Shown here piece after piece: positions 1 to 13,500 of a DNA stretch of 64,000 nucleotides; positions within the stretch are counted from its first letter, which is position 1, and every line of letters starts with the position of its first letter. The stretch comes from Onchocerca volvulus (taxonomy: Eukaryota > Nematoda > Chromadorea > Rhabditida > Onchocercidae). The DNA is taken from assembly GCA_000499405.2 (NCBI GenBank), contig HG738139.1, positions 12,567,898-12,631,897 of the forward strand, written 5' to 3'. Below the pieces are notes generated by a model that saw nothing but the letters and a program-made list of their open reading frames with translations, searched no databases and was not told the origin of the DNA. The position numbers and the translations under genes are program-made.

Positions 1-143
1 GCAGCAGTCAAATGATCAACGCAAGATACGGTAACAGGAATAGTCAAAGGCGCAGATGACGTGGTACTATAATCAGATGTCAATGATAGGGCATCCGTGG
101 ATGAAAAATCTTCCGCCGTTGTTTTCAATATTGGTGCTGATTT
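1..143 (-). CDS. pac-1: Exon 29 (partial): Ser/Thr-rich tail (aa 1682 onward)
   Basis: Acceptor TTTGCATTTTTCCAG|AAATCA, phase 0. It reads [48 protein letters not shown] and continues off the window at position 1 without a stop or donor. Probably near the end of the protein, judging from family length. Confidence 0.9.
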
Positions 144-3100
144 CTGGAAAAATGCAAACTTCAATATAATTAAGTTTTTCTCTTAATTATTTAACTTGAT
201 AGGATAACAAAATTAATGAAATTAGTTTCAAATAGTAGTACAATACCTCCACATGAGTCTTCTGCGTTAGAGAATGCTTTGTCTTCATTCCCATATCAAC
301 ATCACGTCTTTCAAGTGCAGTAGAAGCCCATCCCTGAAGCTGTTGTAAACGTCGAATCTTTTCACGTGTTTCAGCGCTCAGAACATCAAGAGCTGGCGCA
401 GATGCCAAATTCAGATGCCGAGAATGATTAACAAGATCATCGAGATCAGCATCATCATCCAAATCTGCATCTGTGCCAGCGATAAAAATTCGTCGTGCGG
501 AATAAATTTTCTGGAATTCAAAGAAAACTATTCTCATTCAGATATAAACAAAAAAGATACTGGCATTTTAGAATAATATATTTATTGCAGTGAAAATCAT
601 GAATGAAAGAAATCGTATCCATTCTACGTGAAATTCACTGATTTTATCATATGAATTTCACAATGAATTCAAAAAAAATCTTACGTATAATTTTTTTAGT
701 TACTTTTCTATTGCTCGAAAAACATTGTTAAAATATACAAAAATAATCAAAAGCAAAAATTAATATCGATCGAAATTGCTTCGACTACAAGTGAAACTAA
801 AAATTCATTTGAATAATCAAAAAATAGAATGTGATTAATGTGAAACGGACTTTCTGCCTTCGACGTCTCATTTCATCTGCTTCGGTATATCCCATATTTT
901 GATCTTTTATTTCAGATAAATTGAGGGGAGATGATACTGTATGAGATGTAGAATCATGCGATGAACCAAGTGAAGGCGAATGATCTGCTGATGAACTGGT
1001 ACCAGTGTATTGTTGCGAAGACTTCTTGACTGGCATTTGCTGTTGACGTGAAGCTATTTCGGCATCAATATCACGTTCCTACAAATGTTGAGAGATAAAA
1101 ATTCGACAAAATACGGCATCAATCAAAGTGAATAGTAAAAGGATGGAAAAAATGACTTTATTGACCTCTCGGTTCATATCCCAAAAATACATCCTTGACC
1201 TCTCGGTTCATATCTCAAATATATCCTATTTTTTTGCTAGATTTCAAAAATACTCCAGCAGATATCATCTGGTAAAAAAATATGGAAACTGACAATTTGA
1301 ATAATACAAACTTGATAAGCTCCCGTAATTGATTGTTCACAGGTACTAGCAGAACTATCCGATATCTTCCCGGTAACTTTGCTTACATTCGTCGTAGATG
1401 GAATACTTGGAGCATAAATTGACTGTTCACGCATTTTCTTTCGCTTTTCACGTTTCGAATTGCGTCGCACATTCAAAATTTGTTTGATCTAAAACTGATA
1501 CAAATTTACTTCAGTCACCTATGAATAATTTATAGCAATCGTATTTTTGTCAATTTTATCAAAAATATTGCTTTGCATTAATTATTAAATAATTTTTAAT
1601 ATTAAATGTTTGCTGAATCGTTACGATTACCTTTCCACTTTTTTGAGCATCCATTAGAGCAATCGCTTCAGCTTCATTAACTCGTCTAATTAAATTATGC
1701 ATATCGTTGAATGATGTACTCATAATACTGGAATCATTTTCACTACTACCACCAACTGCAAGATTACTGCCTGCAGCAGAATCATTTGATGCAGCTATCT
1801 GCGGTGGTACTTCATCTTCCGCTGTACTTTCATCATCAAACATCCAATCGTACTGTAAAATGAAAATTTTTAAAAAATTCAAAAAATAAAATTAAAAAAA
1901 ATATGCGAATGACAAATAGAATAATCAAAAGATGAAATAGTTATGATTTGAAAAACTTTGAAAGCATATAATGAAATGATATAATTCGTCCGTTTGAATT
2001 ATGAATTTTGCCGAAAGAATAAAACTTTAATTTTGAATAAAATCAATAAGAATTGAAGAAATATCATACATAAGTAATGAATGTTTCAATAATTTTGCAT
2101 TGATCAGACATATGTGTCACCATTGTAGCCATATTATCATCGCTTGGCCTTACAATCGATGGACCAAACATCAACGCCAAATTACGCGTTTCCATCTATG
2201 AAATATGATCAAATAAAATTTCAAAAAAAAAAAGCCTAAATTTTATCGCAAATCTTTAAATAAATACCAATCAAGCTTATGTTTGAATCTTTGCAGATTA
2301 TGAACAGAAATTTCGTTTGAAAAAAAAAAGTAATATATGAAAGAGAATATAATGTAATAGGAAATTAATAGTAATAATTCAATAATTAATTACCTTATTG
2401 ACATCACTATGTCCAACCACATCTCTTAAATGACCCATCAAATATTTCAACGTTTCATAATGAGCAGCAGGAAGCTTACGAGACTGTAAAATAAGCATGT
2501 ATTATATCATTTCTTTCTCATGCAACAATTTAATTATAATTATGCTTTATCCTAAGAATACATTTGTTTTCAAATTAAAAAAAAAAAATCAGTTTCTTTG
2601 ATATTCTCAAAGTTTTCTAAAAAATATTATTTATCAAAAAGATCGCAATAATTACAAATAACAAAAATTTTCACTGATCCTTTAGAAGAGATATGATTTA
2701 CCAAATGGCGAAGTTTTCGTAATCGCTGCGGATGCGAAACGATTCGATTTGCGTCAATATAAAATGGATATAATTTATCTGTTAGCAATGGTTCGGGCAA
2801 TTTACGTAAGAACATTTTTAGCAAGCTACTAACAACATTTACATCATTCCATCTAGGATCCGTGAAATCGATCTGAAAAAAAGATCGTATCGTTGAAGAA
2901 AATTTTATTTTTGGATTTTTCCGATTGAAAAAAAAAAAAAAAAAATCTTATATAACCTATCTAATGGATGAATTAAACTTCACGACTGTTTGAATGGCTA
3001 ACATTTTAAGCATCTGCAGAAAATCTTCATCGTCATTTTTGTTGGATGTCACACAAAAATGACGATGGATCGAATGCTAGTACTGAATATCAACGGAACT

Positions 3101-6100
3101 ATCTTATTATTTAGTATGGTACTTGAAAAAAACTTTTTAGTGTTCTATTTGATGCAAAAAATAATTTCATGACAAGTTAAATGATTTTTCTTAACTGAAC
3201 TCAAACTATATTATTCATGCATCAAACAATGACTGACACAATGAAAGGTCATACCTTTCTTTCATCTTTTTTCATAAATTTCGTCAACTACTTTCACTTT
3301 TAAAGGTCAAGAATTTTCTTTTTTTTTTGAATAGTTTAAATGTTTACATTTTCAAAGCCACCATTAAGTGTTTCTTTCAAAGCATTTACAGCAGCTGTAT
3401 TGCCTGGAATTCGATAAATACCAACAGTATCCATACCATTTGCTTCCACTACTTTTACACATACTCTGACAAGTAATGGAACCAACTGTAAGAATTTAAT
3501 TTAAAAAAAAAAAAAAAAAAAAACTCGAATTTCTCAAAATTTGGGAAATAATATAAATGAAAAGCACGATAAATTATCTTATCTTCTTTTTTTTTTTTTT
3601 TTTAATGCGATACAAATTATTGCTACTTCACATTAATTCATTATTGCTTACATAGTTAGGAATATTGAGGATGCATTTTTAGGATGAAAAAAAGAAAAAA
3701 TGTTAGGAATCCAAAAAACTGAGGAAAATCTCAATGTCAAAAATACAAAATTTGTAATCAACAAAAACAACAAACAATTTTATTTTCAATGATGCAAGTA
3801 TTAGACAAGCTATATATAACCTATTTTTATTTATGGTACCCTCTTAATCCACGACCTAATTTTAATTATGATAGTTTCCTGATATGCGCTTAATCCTCAT
3901 CATACATCGTTCAGAGTTACAACAATATAACAAAATCTAAAAAAAGGATTAATAACTCTCAAACTGAAATATTCTTCATTAAAGTTCGTATGCGTTCTTA
4001 TTCTTTTATTTTCCTCTTTCCTAGTTGTCACGTCACGTAATGTTGCCTAAGTAATTCTAAACGTGTGAATCATAAAACAGAATAAATTGTAAATGGACTG
4101 ATACAACTGAAACAAAAATTAAGCAAACATTTGGAAAACGTGATGCTTATCAAAAACTGGTTTAAATTACATAATCTGAAAACGAAAGATAGGTTTCCTA
4201 CGATTATTTTATGAAACAACAAGAAAGAACTTACATCACCATCACCTTTTGTTGGATAATCGACGATTTTTTGGCCCAGTGCAGATGTATGCTGGATAGG
4301 TGTTTGATCAGATCGACCAGATGATGAAGATTGTTTTATAGTTTTCGTTTTTTTCCACTTACGGATAGATTTCGGTGTTGGTGTTGATGTACTAGCAGCT
4401 TGACCATCTGAAATGAAGAAAAATTAAATATATAAGAAAAAGAAATCTAAAAATGATGCCAAATGAAAGATTCAAACAAATTAAATAATTCCTGAAAAAA
4501 TTGTGCAAAAATTTCGCTTATATGTAAAACGAATATAATTGATATAAAGAAGCAAAAATATTTCCAATAATATAATACTTTAAGCAGCATTTTCCAATTA
4601 ATTATAAAATTTTGAAGATAATCATAGTTGAAAAAATTAAAATAAAAATTACTCTTCCTGTCTTCTTATCAGCTTCCTTCAAAACTCTTTCTTTCCTTAA
4701 AATAACTGAAATTTCATCCATTTCAGATTTATTATTTTAACAAAAAAACAAAAATTCAGCAATTTCGAATCATTGATTTCTTACCGCTACTTGTTATTGC
4801 TCCTTCATTGACACCAGTTCCGGTATCAACGGAAGTTCCCGGTTGTATGCTATGATCTAAACCGGTAGAATGTTGTCGTTTATTTATACCTGGCGATGGA
4901 TAATGAGATGACTTGATTCTATATCTAAAAAAAAGACAACCATATTTCATTTTCTGGTTGACACAAAAATGGGATGAGCTTTTTTTTCCAATCATTACTT
5001 TACATTTCACAATATATTAAAATTAATTCAACATTCTTTCAAATGAAATATTTGAGATGACATATCGGAAATGAAATTGATAAATAATCGAAAAGAAAAG
5101 TGATAAAAATGATAAGATAAATAAATTGCTCCAAATAATTGAATTTTTTTTTTACTTTTCAAAAGATTTCAATCTTGAAAATAGCATACCTTTGCATGAT
5201 TAATTTATTAGTAGCATCACCGGTACTTCGATCAGAAATGTCAAAAGTAGAATTATCAACACTATGATGTTCCACCGTTTTTCGGACACGTTTGTTTGGT
5301 CGATGGGTTAGGTCACCTCGTGAACTACTGCATACTGAAGATGGACCTTCATCTATTTCAAGTGATTCAAATTCACGATCCGTATCAATTCGAGCAGAAG
5401 TGGATAATGATCGATGTTGATTTGGTTGAAGTCTGGTCAAAAATTCCTGAAAAAATATTTATTGATGAAATCATGCATGTCGAAAAAATTAAATCTAATT
5501 AAGAAATTGAATTTAATATTCAATTTTTATAGAGTAATTCACATTTTTAAACATATTTAAAATTAGATGAATTATCACAGATTGTCGGCCAAAAAAAAAA
5601 AAAAAAAAAAAACTGCAGATAATTACAGTCTGAAGTTTTCAAACTGAATTTTGAGAAAAATAATTAGCAAAAAGTGTAGAAAGTTGAGAACAAAAAAGAA
5701 TGAGCAAAAAAAGTTTGCGAAATGATTAATAAAAAATTTCATTCCAAATCAAAACTTCTTTAGCTAGTAAACTTTTGCAGATTATACTAAAAGATGTTGT
5801 GGATTTTTCACATATACTTAACTATACATAAACATAAGTAATACAAACACTTAACTATACATAAACATTTAATACAAACATGCACATTCGACATTTTTAT
5901 TCATTCTATCAAATTTTCAAAACAATGGATTTGTTGAAAATAATGGCAAAATTTAAAATCTTATAAGCTTGAAAGAGCATAAAAATCCAATTTTATTCTA
6001 GCCAATAATTCAGTTGATAGAAAGACTGAATGAAAAATTCGTAAGAAAGACTGAAAGAAACAATGAAAAGTTGTTTGTCTATCTTTTAAAAATATAATTT

Positions 6101-9100
6101 CTGAACAACTACAACAACTGAACAATATATGAATTGCTCTAGAAATTTGCTCACTACCATAACTAAATATTATTATTTCTAATCATTCTAACTAATTCAT
6201 ATCTCAAGTATGAGAGAAAATATGCAAAACAATGGAGAAATCATTGAGCAATATTGTTTCTAATAATTATTACTATCGTAGTATTGAAGAGTTGCAAAAG
6301 TTTGAAATCTCAAATAAATGAATAAAAAGATGAAATTTGAAGAGTAATATAGTGTCAAAAGAGAAAGGTATGATATTGAATAAGTTATTCTGAATAGCTT
6401 TTTTTTTTTAATCAACTAACAATATTAAAAGGAATTGATTGCGAAATGTGATGAAGTCGGAGAGAAGCAAACAAATTCACTGAATGATTGCCTACGGGTG
6501 ATGGTTTATAACAATACTTCTAATAACAATCAATCAAACAATTCTTCTCTCTTCATCGCATTTTTGCAAATGACACAAATGTTTATGTATATATATATAT
6601 ATATATATATAAATTCATTTTCATAATTTTACTCATCTTTCTTGCACGTAAAATTCGTAACTACGTGATTTCTGAGAATCAAATTCGTTAACTACGTGAT
6701 TTCTGAGAATCAAATTCGTTAACTACGTGATTTCTGAGAATCAAATTCGTTAATTACGTGATTTCTGAGAATCAAATTCGTTAACTACGTGATTTCTGAG
6801 AATCAGATTCGTTAACTACGTGATTTCTGAGAATCAAATTCGTTAACTACGTGATTTCTGAGGAATTGCTCGAATCGCATCTATGCAAGCGACATATACA
6901 CACATCTATATAAATAAAAATGTAAATGTTCGTTGTTACTTGTCACACCATGTTTCATGTTCTTCACCGATTGCTTTGAAATTTTGACACAATGCTGCAT
7001 TCAAATGGGCCGTATTTTCACATATGTATATACCTATTTTTTTCTTACCTGCCAATTTTCTCTATCATTTAAAATTCAAATTTTTTGCAATTAAAAATTA
7101 AATTTCAATTTATTAATTCTTCAAAATAATTTTGCTATCAACTTTTTTTTTTTCTATAATTCAAAGTCTTCACCAAGTAAAAATTGATTTTCAATTTATT
7201 ATTTTAACGAGAAAAAAAAGAAAAAAAAAGGAAAGAAATGAAATGCAGAGAAGATAAATAGATTTTAAAATCAATGATGAATGAATAAATAAATGAATGA
7301 AAGTACTCCCCAAGGATGTTAGATAGTAATTTTATATTTTCTATTAAAAAATGTCCTTGATTTTCAATAGTTGTACATTTATTATCAGAGATGGACGACG
7401 AAGATATAAACAAACAATATGAGATTATTATTATTACTAATCATTATTATTAATCTAGCAGATCTAGAAGATAATAATTGTAATAGTTCAAACATCATTA
7501 TCATCATCATCATCATCATTATCATCATCGTCAACATGAACAATAAAATCGTATAATTGGGTTCTTCAATGCAGAGATACATTAGAGAATGATTATTATT
7601 ATTATTACGATAACCTGGAAATTTTATTCAATCGACATATACACAAACATACATAGGTAAACATAGGTCATCATATACTTCAAAAGAAATGAAGCAAACT
7701 GCAATTACCTTTCTGAATTTAAATTGCGTTGAAATCTTCTAAATGATGATGGATAGGCGAGTGAATTTGAGCGAGTAATGATGGATGATTGATCGACCCT
7801 TTTTTTTGAATTTCTTTTTAAAAATTTCGAGCTAAATTTACTCGGATCAAATAATCACACACCGACATATGCATACAAATATACATACTTACTTACATTT
7901 CTGAGAATTTTAAATTTATAGCAGTTTCCGCATCAAAAAAATTCGCCTCTTTCTATCATTCTCTTCATTCGCCTATTTTCCACTCATATCTAAATCAATT
8001 AAAAATTTCTTGAAAATTTGTCTTTAACCTAGATAAAGGAGAAAATTACCTATCATAGCGGGGGGGATGGAGGGACAAATTGCTTTCATTTTGATGATTT
8101 CGTTTCTAGATTGTGCGAATTGAGTACTCTATTTATTACCGAAGTTTCTTTAATAAATACAGTTATTAGGAATGGCTCTGCAGACAGCCATATTTTATGT
8201 TAAAATTACAATATTTTTATAATTATTGCTTTGGCAAATTTTAAACGCTTCTGTCGGAAAGGCCGATTTAAATTTCTCTAACAATATAAACTATTATAAC
8301 TAACTTCGGCCTTTCCGACAACTTTTATCTTAACATAATAGCAAATAAATTTTACAAAAATTAAAAAAATTTCAACAAAAACGTTTGAACAATTAGTTAG
8401 TAAAAAGTAGAAATGGGAATATTTAGTAACACAAGAATTTTTGAATAAATAAAAATATGAACATATCCATTTATGAATATATTTATATGTTATTTTCTCG
8501 TTTTCGAAAATAACACTTATATTTTGTATTTTAAAGCAACAAATATTCCAATTAATATTAGGATAAAATGATTAATGATAAGTTAAAGTGATTAAATGAA
8601 TCGCATTAATAGGATCATTATAATAAACTAAAAATATCTATTAAAATAGATTAATTCGATATAAAGAATATTCGAATTAATAATAATGATAAGTTAAAGT
8701 GATTAAATGAATCACATTAAAAGCAAGATCATAGATAAAATTAAAAAAAATGCTAATTAAAATAGACTAATTCGATAAAAGAAAAATATATATTTAAGAC
8801 TTATTTGCAAGCAAATAGCATAAAATTGAAAAAGACTGGAATTAATCAACATTCGTTAGCTTCCTGTTTTTCTAATTAGTACTACGGCTTAGCTTATCGA
8901 TCGATCGATCGATCGACAACAAAACTAATGTTGTTGAAGAAAAATCTGCAAAAACATAGAGCTGAGAAGTTGGAGTATTATTATAGATTACACTAAAATG
9001 TTGATCTTCATTTTTAGCCTAGACAATGAAATTAAACTAAAATAAATTGCTGTGAGAAGAAGAAGAGTAATAGATGTTTGCAGCAAATGAACAGCAAAAG

Positions 9101-10380
9101 AAAAAATAATCCAACACAAGCTATGGCTGATGAAAAATTGAAGCCTATTTTTAATAGCAAAAATAAAATTAATGAAGCCTAGGCCCATCGTTCCTCTCTC
9201 TCTCTTGGCTTTTATTCAATTTTATTTATTCATTCATTTATGACTTAAATGAATGGAATAATTGGAAAATAATCGTTTTGCAAAAATTTCTCTTTTTTGC
9301 TTCCCTTTCTTATCTATTTTTTCTTCAAAATATACAAAATCAAACATCATTTCACATCCAAAAAAGACACATTTCTCGTCTATTTCATATGCTAATGAGC
9401 TAAAAATAGAAAAAAAAAAAAACATTTTTTGGAGAAAAGCTATAAGGAATATAAGCAAAAGAAAAAAAGAAAAAATTATTAATCTGTTAATCAGTTGATC
9501 TCTAAAGATTAGAATAAAATTTTCCAAAAAAATATGAAAGCTTATTGAAATAAGAATGGAAAATAATTAAACTGATATAAATTCAAGAATAGAATTAAAT
9601 GAATGATAAAATATATATCAAATTTGAAATTTTTGTTACTCTTAAAAAATCGTAAAAGGAAAAAAGATTCGTTTGGGCCATGTTTCTTAATCAATCTCTT
9701 TGAAATTAGATTATTAGTAAATATGTTTAATAAAAGCCATTATTCTTATCATTTCTATAACTTAATGAATGTAATTTTTGAGAAAATAAAAGAAAAGATA
9801 ATGATATAAATACAAATGAATAAATCTTCATTATCATTATTATGACAGCTTTATAAAAAAAAATTCCGAAAAAATCAGATTTTCTTGATAAGTTTTCTTG
9901 ATACGATAGAACAAAAAAAAAAAAAAGGAAGATAACGAGAAAAAAGATCTTGCTTGAACAAAAAAAATGGGAAAAGTTAAAATATATACAAAATTATAAA
10001 AAATAGAAACATTAAAAGTAATTAAATTTCATCGATCTGATTACTTTCAAGATTTCAAAGTTCAATTATTTTTTCCCAATGAATATTTAAATATGAAGAA
10101 TCGGAAGAAGTGAATTATGAAAATAAACAGGTTTTAGTTTGAGCACTTAGCTATTTTTATATTTTTAGCAAAAATGGTAACATAATATGATTTAAAAACA
10201 GGAAATGAAATGAAATGTTGTTATTTTTCAGGTCCTAAATTTCATTACAAACAAGTTGAGTTTGATATAAATATAAAATATGAAAAGAGATTCATAAAAA
10301 TTGAGCAAAATTTTCATGAGAAAATTTGATTATATTTGAATTGTTTGGTCGAAAATAAAAAAAAATAAAAGTTCCCATAC

Positions 10381-10412
<32 letters not shown>

Positions 10413-10536
10413 CACTTTAGAAGGTTGAAATATTGACATTTTTTTTTTTTTGGCGTGACATATGTCTATTTCTTTAAAATTTTGAAAAGTAAACAAAAAA
10501 AGTTTGTGGAAAATTTTGATAACATTGAATTGTTTG

Positions 10537-10587
<51 letters not shown>

Positions 10588-13500
10588 AACAATAAGAAAC
10601 GAAAAGGATAAAAGCGATAAAAAAAAAGTTATGATAACTAACAGGATATTCTTTATATAAAGAATATTTTCCTTATTTGCCTTAATATTGCTAAGTAAAA
10701 AGCCTAGACTTTGGCTTTTAGGCTAACCGATTCGGCTTTAGTGTTTTAAATTGGCGAATTTTCATAAGTACATTCGAAAAAAATGATACTTTTATGTGAC
10801 TTTTTCCATATACAGCATAAAAATTTTCACCAAACCTTTTAAACTCCTTTTCAAAACCTTTTTTATTATTAATGAAAAGAGATTGAGGGAAAAAATGCTC
10901 GAAAAGGAATAAACATTGAAAATTTCAATTAACTTAAGCCAATTATTTATATATACAAGTTACAGCAATTTCTAATGCTTTCTCCTAAATTGCAAGTAAT
11001 TTGCAATTTTTATTTAAATTATTTAAAAATTTACATGTCGTATTAGCACTTTTAAATTATAAAAAATGTAAATGTCCAATCATTATCATTCAATCTGAAA
11101 CAAACAAATTTTTTCCTTAAATAGTACTAATAAATGTTAAAATGGGATTTTAATTTTTTTAGATACGTGAAAATCAAGAAATTTTAATTTTTCTATTATC
11201 AGAAATCAATTGTTTTAGGGGAAAAAAAAAGAAAATATTTTATCATACTTTATTAATTTTAAAACGAAAAAAAAAGAAAAAATCAAAAAATGAAATTTGT
11301 AAAAATTTCAAATTTTTCAATATTAAATGCATTCATCCATGTTCATTTCATTTACACAATAATTTTAATTCTTTCGTTTAATTTAATTTACCAACATTCA
11401 ACAAAAACTTTTTTTCATTCTACGATCTTTAATTTCAACTGGCATTTTTGATTTTAACAACAATGAAATGCTTTTCATTTGTAATTTAAAATGATCGATC
11501 AAATGGAATTAAATTTATGACAATATTATTGATCAAATGGAAAAATCGTAATAATTATTGATCATGGAAGAAAATAACATAATAATATTATTGAACAAAT
11601 GAAAAAATCATAATATTATTGGTCAGATCAGATGAAATAATCTCGATCAAATTATACTACAAATTGAATAAAAGCAAAATTTAGTTTAAATAATGGAAAA
11701 AAAATAATAATTATAATAATAATAATAATACGATAAATAAGAAGGCGCGAAAAATTGAAGAAAAAAAAAGAAAAATCCAAATGTGAATAGCGAATAATGA
11801 AATTAAAAGAATTGAAATTTAAAAAATTTAACATCTTTTATATATTTTTACGACACAAAAATAATATTTAGATAACATCAAATATCGATTGACTAATTAT
11901 TTCTATGATACTTGGCTAAACAAACTAATCCAGTTAAATTTTTAAGTTTTTAAAATTATTACATGAAATTATGTTCTTTAAAAACTTCAAAGATTAATTT
12001 TCAAATTTTCATAGAAAACTATTCTCAATGACAATTTCTCTCCAGGAAAAGGATGGATATCCAGGATTATCCAGATACTCTACCCGCCATTAAAGAAAAT
12101 TTTGCAGTATTTCAGAGCAAATGTAGGAATATTTTGGTAATCGATCAGAATAAGTGATAATTAGCAAAATTGTTATGATAAGCTAAGGCTATTAATTAAT
12201 TGATTCTAGACATAGTAATTACTTTTCCACTAGTTAACAAACAAGAAATAAAACTAGGCTATATACTTATGGTCTATAAATTGCTATCTAGGCTGCTTTG
12301 ACTAATTATTTGAAAACGCTTTTTTTTTTATCTATCTTAAAGGAATTTTAAAAAATTTCAGTCTTTGTTGAATTTTTAAATTTTACTACTCAAAAAATTC
12401 TTCTGGTTTGTCCCATTTATTATATTTAGATAGATTAGGTACCATTAAAATTGAATAGAATTGTGAAAATAGGATGAGATTATTTTAATCTATCCTAAAG
12501 CAATTCTAGAAAATTTCAATTTTTATTGATTTTTTAAATTTTACTCCATCAAAAGATTAGACTGATTTGTTCGTCTACTGAAATAGGTTTTTGGTACCAT
12601 AAAGTAAAAATATTATATTATTTCAAAGATGAAAAGAGGATGACATGGAAGGAACTAATCAAAATGAGATGAGAGTGAGGACAAATTGAGCCTGATTAGA
12701 TTTTTATGGCCAACATCCCACTAACATGTATTGAATTGAACGGCAATGAGGCATGACAGGCTAACAACTGCTATCTAGACATAATACATTTAGTGGCCAA
12801 AAGAGCAGTAGCAGCAGCCTGAGCAACAACACCAATAACTAGGCTACTAGGCCGAGAAAATAAGTTCGTCACGAACAGGCCTATCTCTAATTACCTGTCA
12901 AAAGATCTGCTCTTATTCTCTTCCGAATGACAAAATGCGAAATATCATTTGAAAGGAACACTAGTAGTTCGTTCTTAGGCATATAGTATTTTCAATCCAT
13001 ATTGCCTTGGCTAGTTAGTTAGTTAGTCCAAAATAAATGGAAAATCAGGATTCATTGCAAAAAAAATGAGCCAAGTCTAAAATGTCTTCATCTAACAACT
13101 TATCATTCTATTATTATAAGTAATTTTATCTCTGATAAGAGAAGTTATATTCGAACATATATGATATGATAATATTTGATAAAAGAGATAAGATAATTTT
13201 AAGTATTAATTAAACTTTTTTTTTCTTCGACATCCAATTAGTCTATCAAAAAAAAAGAGCCTATTTTGCATTCTTGGCCTTTTCTTGCATTATCCCTTTC
13301 ATGCAATTTTTTCTTTCTATTCATATATATATATATATATATATATGTATTTTCGGGAAAAAATTTTGCTCTTTCTTTTCAGATAACAAAAAAGTATTCG
13401 GGAAAAATTTGAAAAATAATAACAACCTAACAAGATTACGTCAATAAAATCAGTTGGATGCAAAAATTACGAAAATTTTCGCAAAAATTTTGTTTGTCTT

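Noticed and set aside
6651..6862. Possible CRISPR array
   Set aside because: Units are contiguous with no spacers, and the surrounding gene is spliced and eukaryotic.
9234..9527. 97-codon Phe-rich minus ORF and its plus-strand shadow
   Set aside because: Low-complexity AT-rich sequence, no splice support, no domain.
10314..10592. 92-codon ORF starting with a poly-Phe run
   Set aside because: Product of a poly(A)/poly(T) tract and a (GT)n microsatellite; no protein-like composition.
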